DNA from: a bacterium
GTDB lineage: Bacteria > Planctomycetota > Planctomycetia > Gemmatales > Gemmataceae
Reading direction: 5' to 3'
DNA length: 44,752 nt
NCBI GenBank assembly: GCA_017308215.1
Contig: JAFKFQ010000284.1
Location: 25,643-70,394, forward strand
Below, one piece after another: positions 43,950 through 44,752 of the stretch. The position numbers and the translations under genes are program-made. Below the pieces are notes generated by a model. That model did no database searches. It saw only the letters and a list, made by a program, of their open reading frames with translations, and was not told the DNA's origin. Position 1 is the first letter of the stretch; every line of letters starts with the position of its first letter.

Positions 43950-44172
43950 CCCGCCAGCCCCTCTTGTCCCGCGGGTTGACCAACATTCCACTCCGGGTGG
44001 GCTCCGCCCGCGCCTTCGTCCGCCGTCAGGGATGAGTTATCAACGCACCGCCGCAGGCCGCCCGGGGCGGTGCCCCCGATTGTCGAATCCCACCCTTTCC
44101 GGGTGAAGAGGAGTGATTCGACCGGTGGGACCAACGCCCCTCCAGACCAGACACCCTCAACCCGATCGGGTG

Positions 44173-44752
44173 TCAGTCGGTCAGGTTCGCCAGGAAGTCC
44201 TCGAACGCCTTCCGCGCGGCGAACTCGGCCGCCGCTAGCGTCCGCTCGCGGGCGGTCAGCCCGTCGATCTCGCGCTCCTGCTCGGCGAGGCGGCGGAGGT
44301 ACGTCTGGTACACCTCCGCCTCCCGCGGGGTCGCCGCCAGGTTCTTCCGGATCCGGTCCTGGTCGGTGCCCAGCCGGGCCAGGTCGGCCTTCACCTGGGC
44401 CAGCTCGCGCACCGGCCCGTCCCACGCGGCCTTGAACTTCAGCGCCTCGGCCAGCTTCTGCTTCAGGGCCGGGGTCGCCTCGGTCAGGCTCATCACGAAC
44501 CGGATCGTCTGGTCCGGGTTGTTCGACAGCACCACCTGGGAGACGACGTCCCGCTCCTCGTTGACGACGAACGTCTTCTCCTCCCCGGCCTTGACGGCGA
44601 TCTGGAACCGGTACACGTCCCTCGTGTCCTCGCCCGGGGCCGCGGTCTCGACCAGCTTGAACTGCTGGTTCGTCCGGTTCGGGTGCTCGATGACCAGCGT
44701 CCGGTCGGTCTGGCTGCGGTTGGCGACCCGGTACTTCTTCTCCTCCCGGACC
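44173..44752 (-). CDS. C-terminal part of a DUF4139-like protein; partial
   Basis: Reading inward from the right edge: EEKKYRVANRSQTDRTLVIE, HPNRTNQQFKLVET, VYRFQIAVKAGEEKTFVVNE. This is the beta-sandwich of DUF4139-type proteins, in which R-T-hydrophobic-x-x-E-H-P is usual. A long helical tail follows (about 100 residues: ATPALKQKLAEALKFKAAWD, QVKADLARLGTDQDRIRKNL, LAEQEREIDGLTARERTLAA), likely a coiled coil. The start lies outside the window. Such proteins are usually secreted or periplasmic. No catalytic residue recognised; function unknown. Confidence 0.65.
   Translation of the reverse strand, partial: VREEKKYRVANRSQTDRTLVIEHPNRTNQQFKLVETAAPGEDTRDVYRFQIAVKAGEEKTFVVNEERDVVSQVVLSNNPDQTIRFVMSLTEATPALKQKLAEALKFKAAWDGPVRELAQVKADLARLGTDQDRIRKNLAATPREAEVYQTYLRRLAEQEREIDGLTARERTLAAAEFAARKAFEDFLANLTD

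Noticed and set aside
34424-44752. Integrative element anchored at the tRNA
   Set aside because: No integrase gene and no repeated tRNA 3' end were found in the window, so only an accessory stretch is claimed.

Overview
The window is about 44.7 kb of very GC-rich bacterial chromosome. Its gene set points to a planctomycete of the Gemmata type (family Gemmataceae): a DUF1559 pseudopilin-like protein, a Ser/Thr kinase joined to WD40 repeats, a secreted sulfatase, a DUF1080 protein, a Uma2-family protein, GTG and TTG starts, and dispersed palindromic repeats that read through genes. No rRNA, CRISPR array or transposase was found. One tRNA is present. The taxonomic call is inference from gene content; no marker gene was compared.

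Layout. 1-12.9 kb: the 5' part of a lysine 2,3-aminomutase gene that runs in frame into patatin-like sequence at the window edge; mutS; two related WD40-type genes (one frameshifted); a secreted proline-rich protein next to a decayed paralogue; an RmlC-like epimerase; a sigma factor plus Uma2 pair; a family 2 glycosyltransferase; a DUF1080 protein; ychF; and a quinone-oxidoreductase-like dehydrogenase. 13-16 kb: a 985-residue reading frame joining a membrane-anchored Ser/Thr kinase with WD40 repeats to the C-terminal 60% of glucose-6-phosphate isomerase, the most striking object here. 16-23 kb: a sulfatase, a GH63-type glucosidase, a zinc-ribbon membrane protein and a secreted beta-sandwich protein.

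23-32.2 kb: an exopolysaccharide locus. Five minus-strand genes (O-antigen-ligase-like, GT2, GT4, left-handed-helix acyltransferase, GT4-like) have overlapping or nearly touching ends and form one operon. A further glycosyltransferase converges on the operon, and a PcRGLX/YetA-like protein diverges from it. Together they would build, polymerise or ligate, decorate and possibly trim a surface glycan. 32.2-34.4 kb: the DUF1559 protein, an amidohydrolase whose last codons lie inside a repeat, and a tRNA with a GAT anticodon.

34.4-44.2 kb: a patchy, gene-poor accessory stretch: a TetR regulator facing a DUF417 membrane protein across a 14-bp palindrome, small orphan ORFs, gene remnants (a YihY/BrkB start, a frameshifted fragment), a sterol-desaturase-superfamily hydroxylase, a delta-9-type acyl desaturase, an aldo/keto reductase and an F420-type NADP oxidoreductase. 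The right edge cuts a DUF4139-like protein.

Palindromic repeats of at least three types (a 29-30 bp-arm element in three copies plus one half copy, a roughly 140-bp inverted element, and a 31-bp-arm element inside a CDS) lie mostly between gene ends. Most other long frames, especially on the antisense side of mutS, the kinase fusion and the glucosidase, are GC-driven shadows and are left out.
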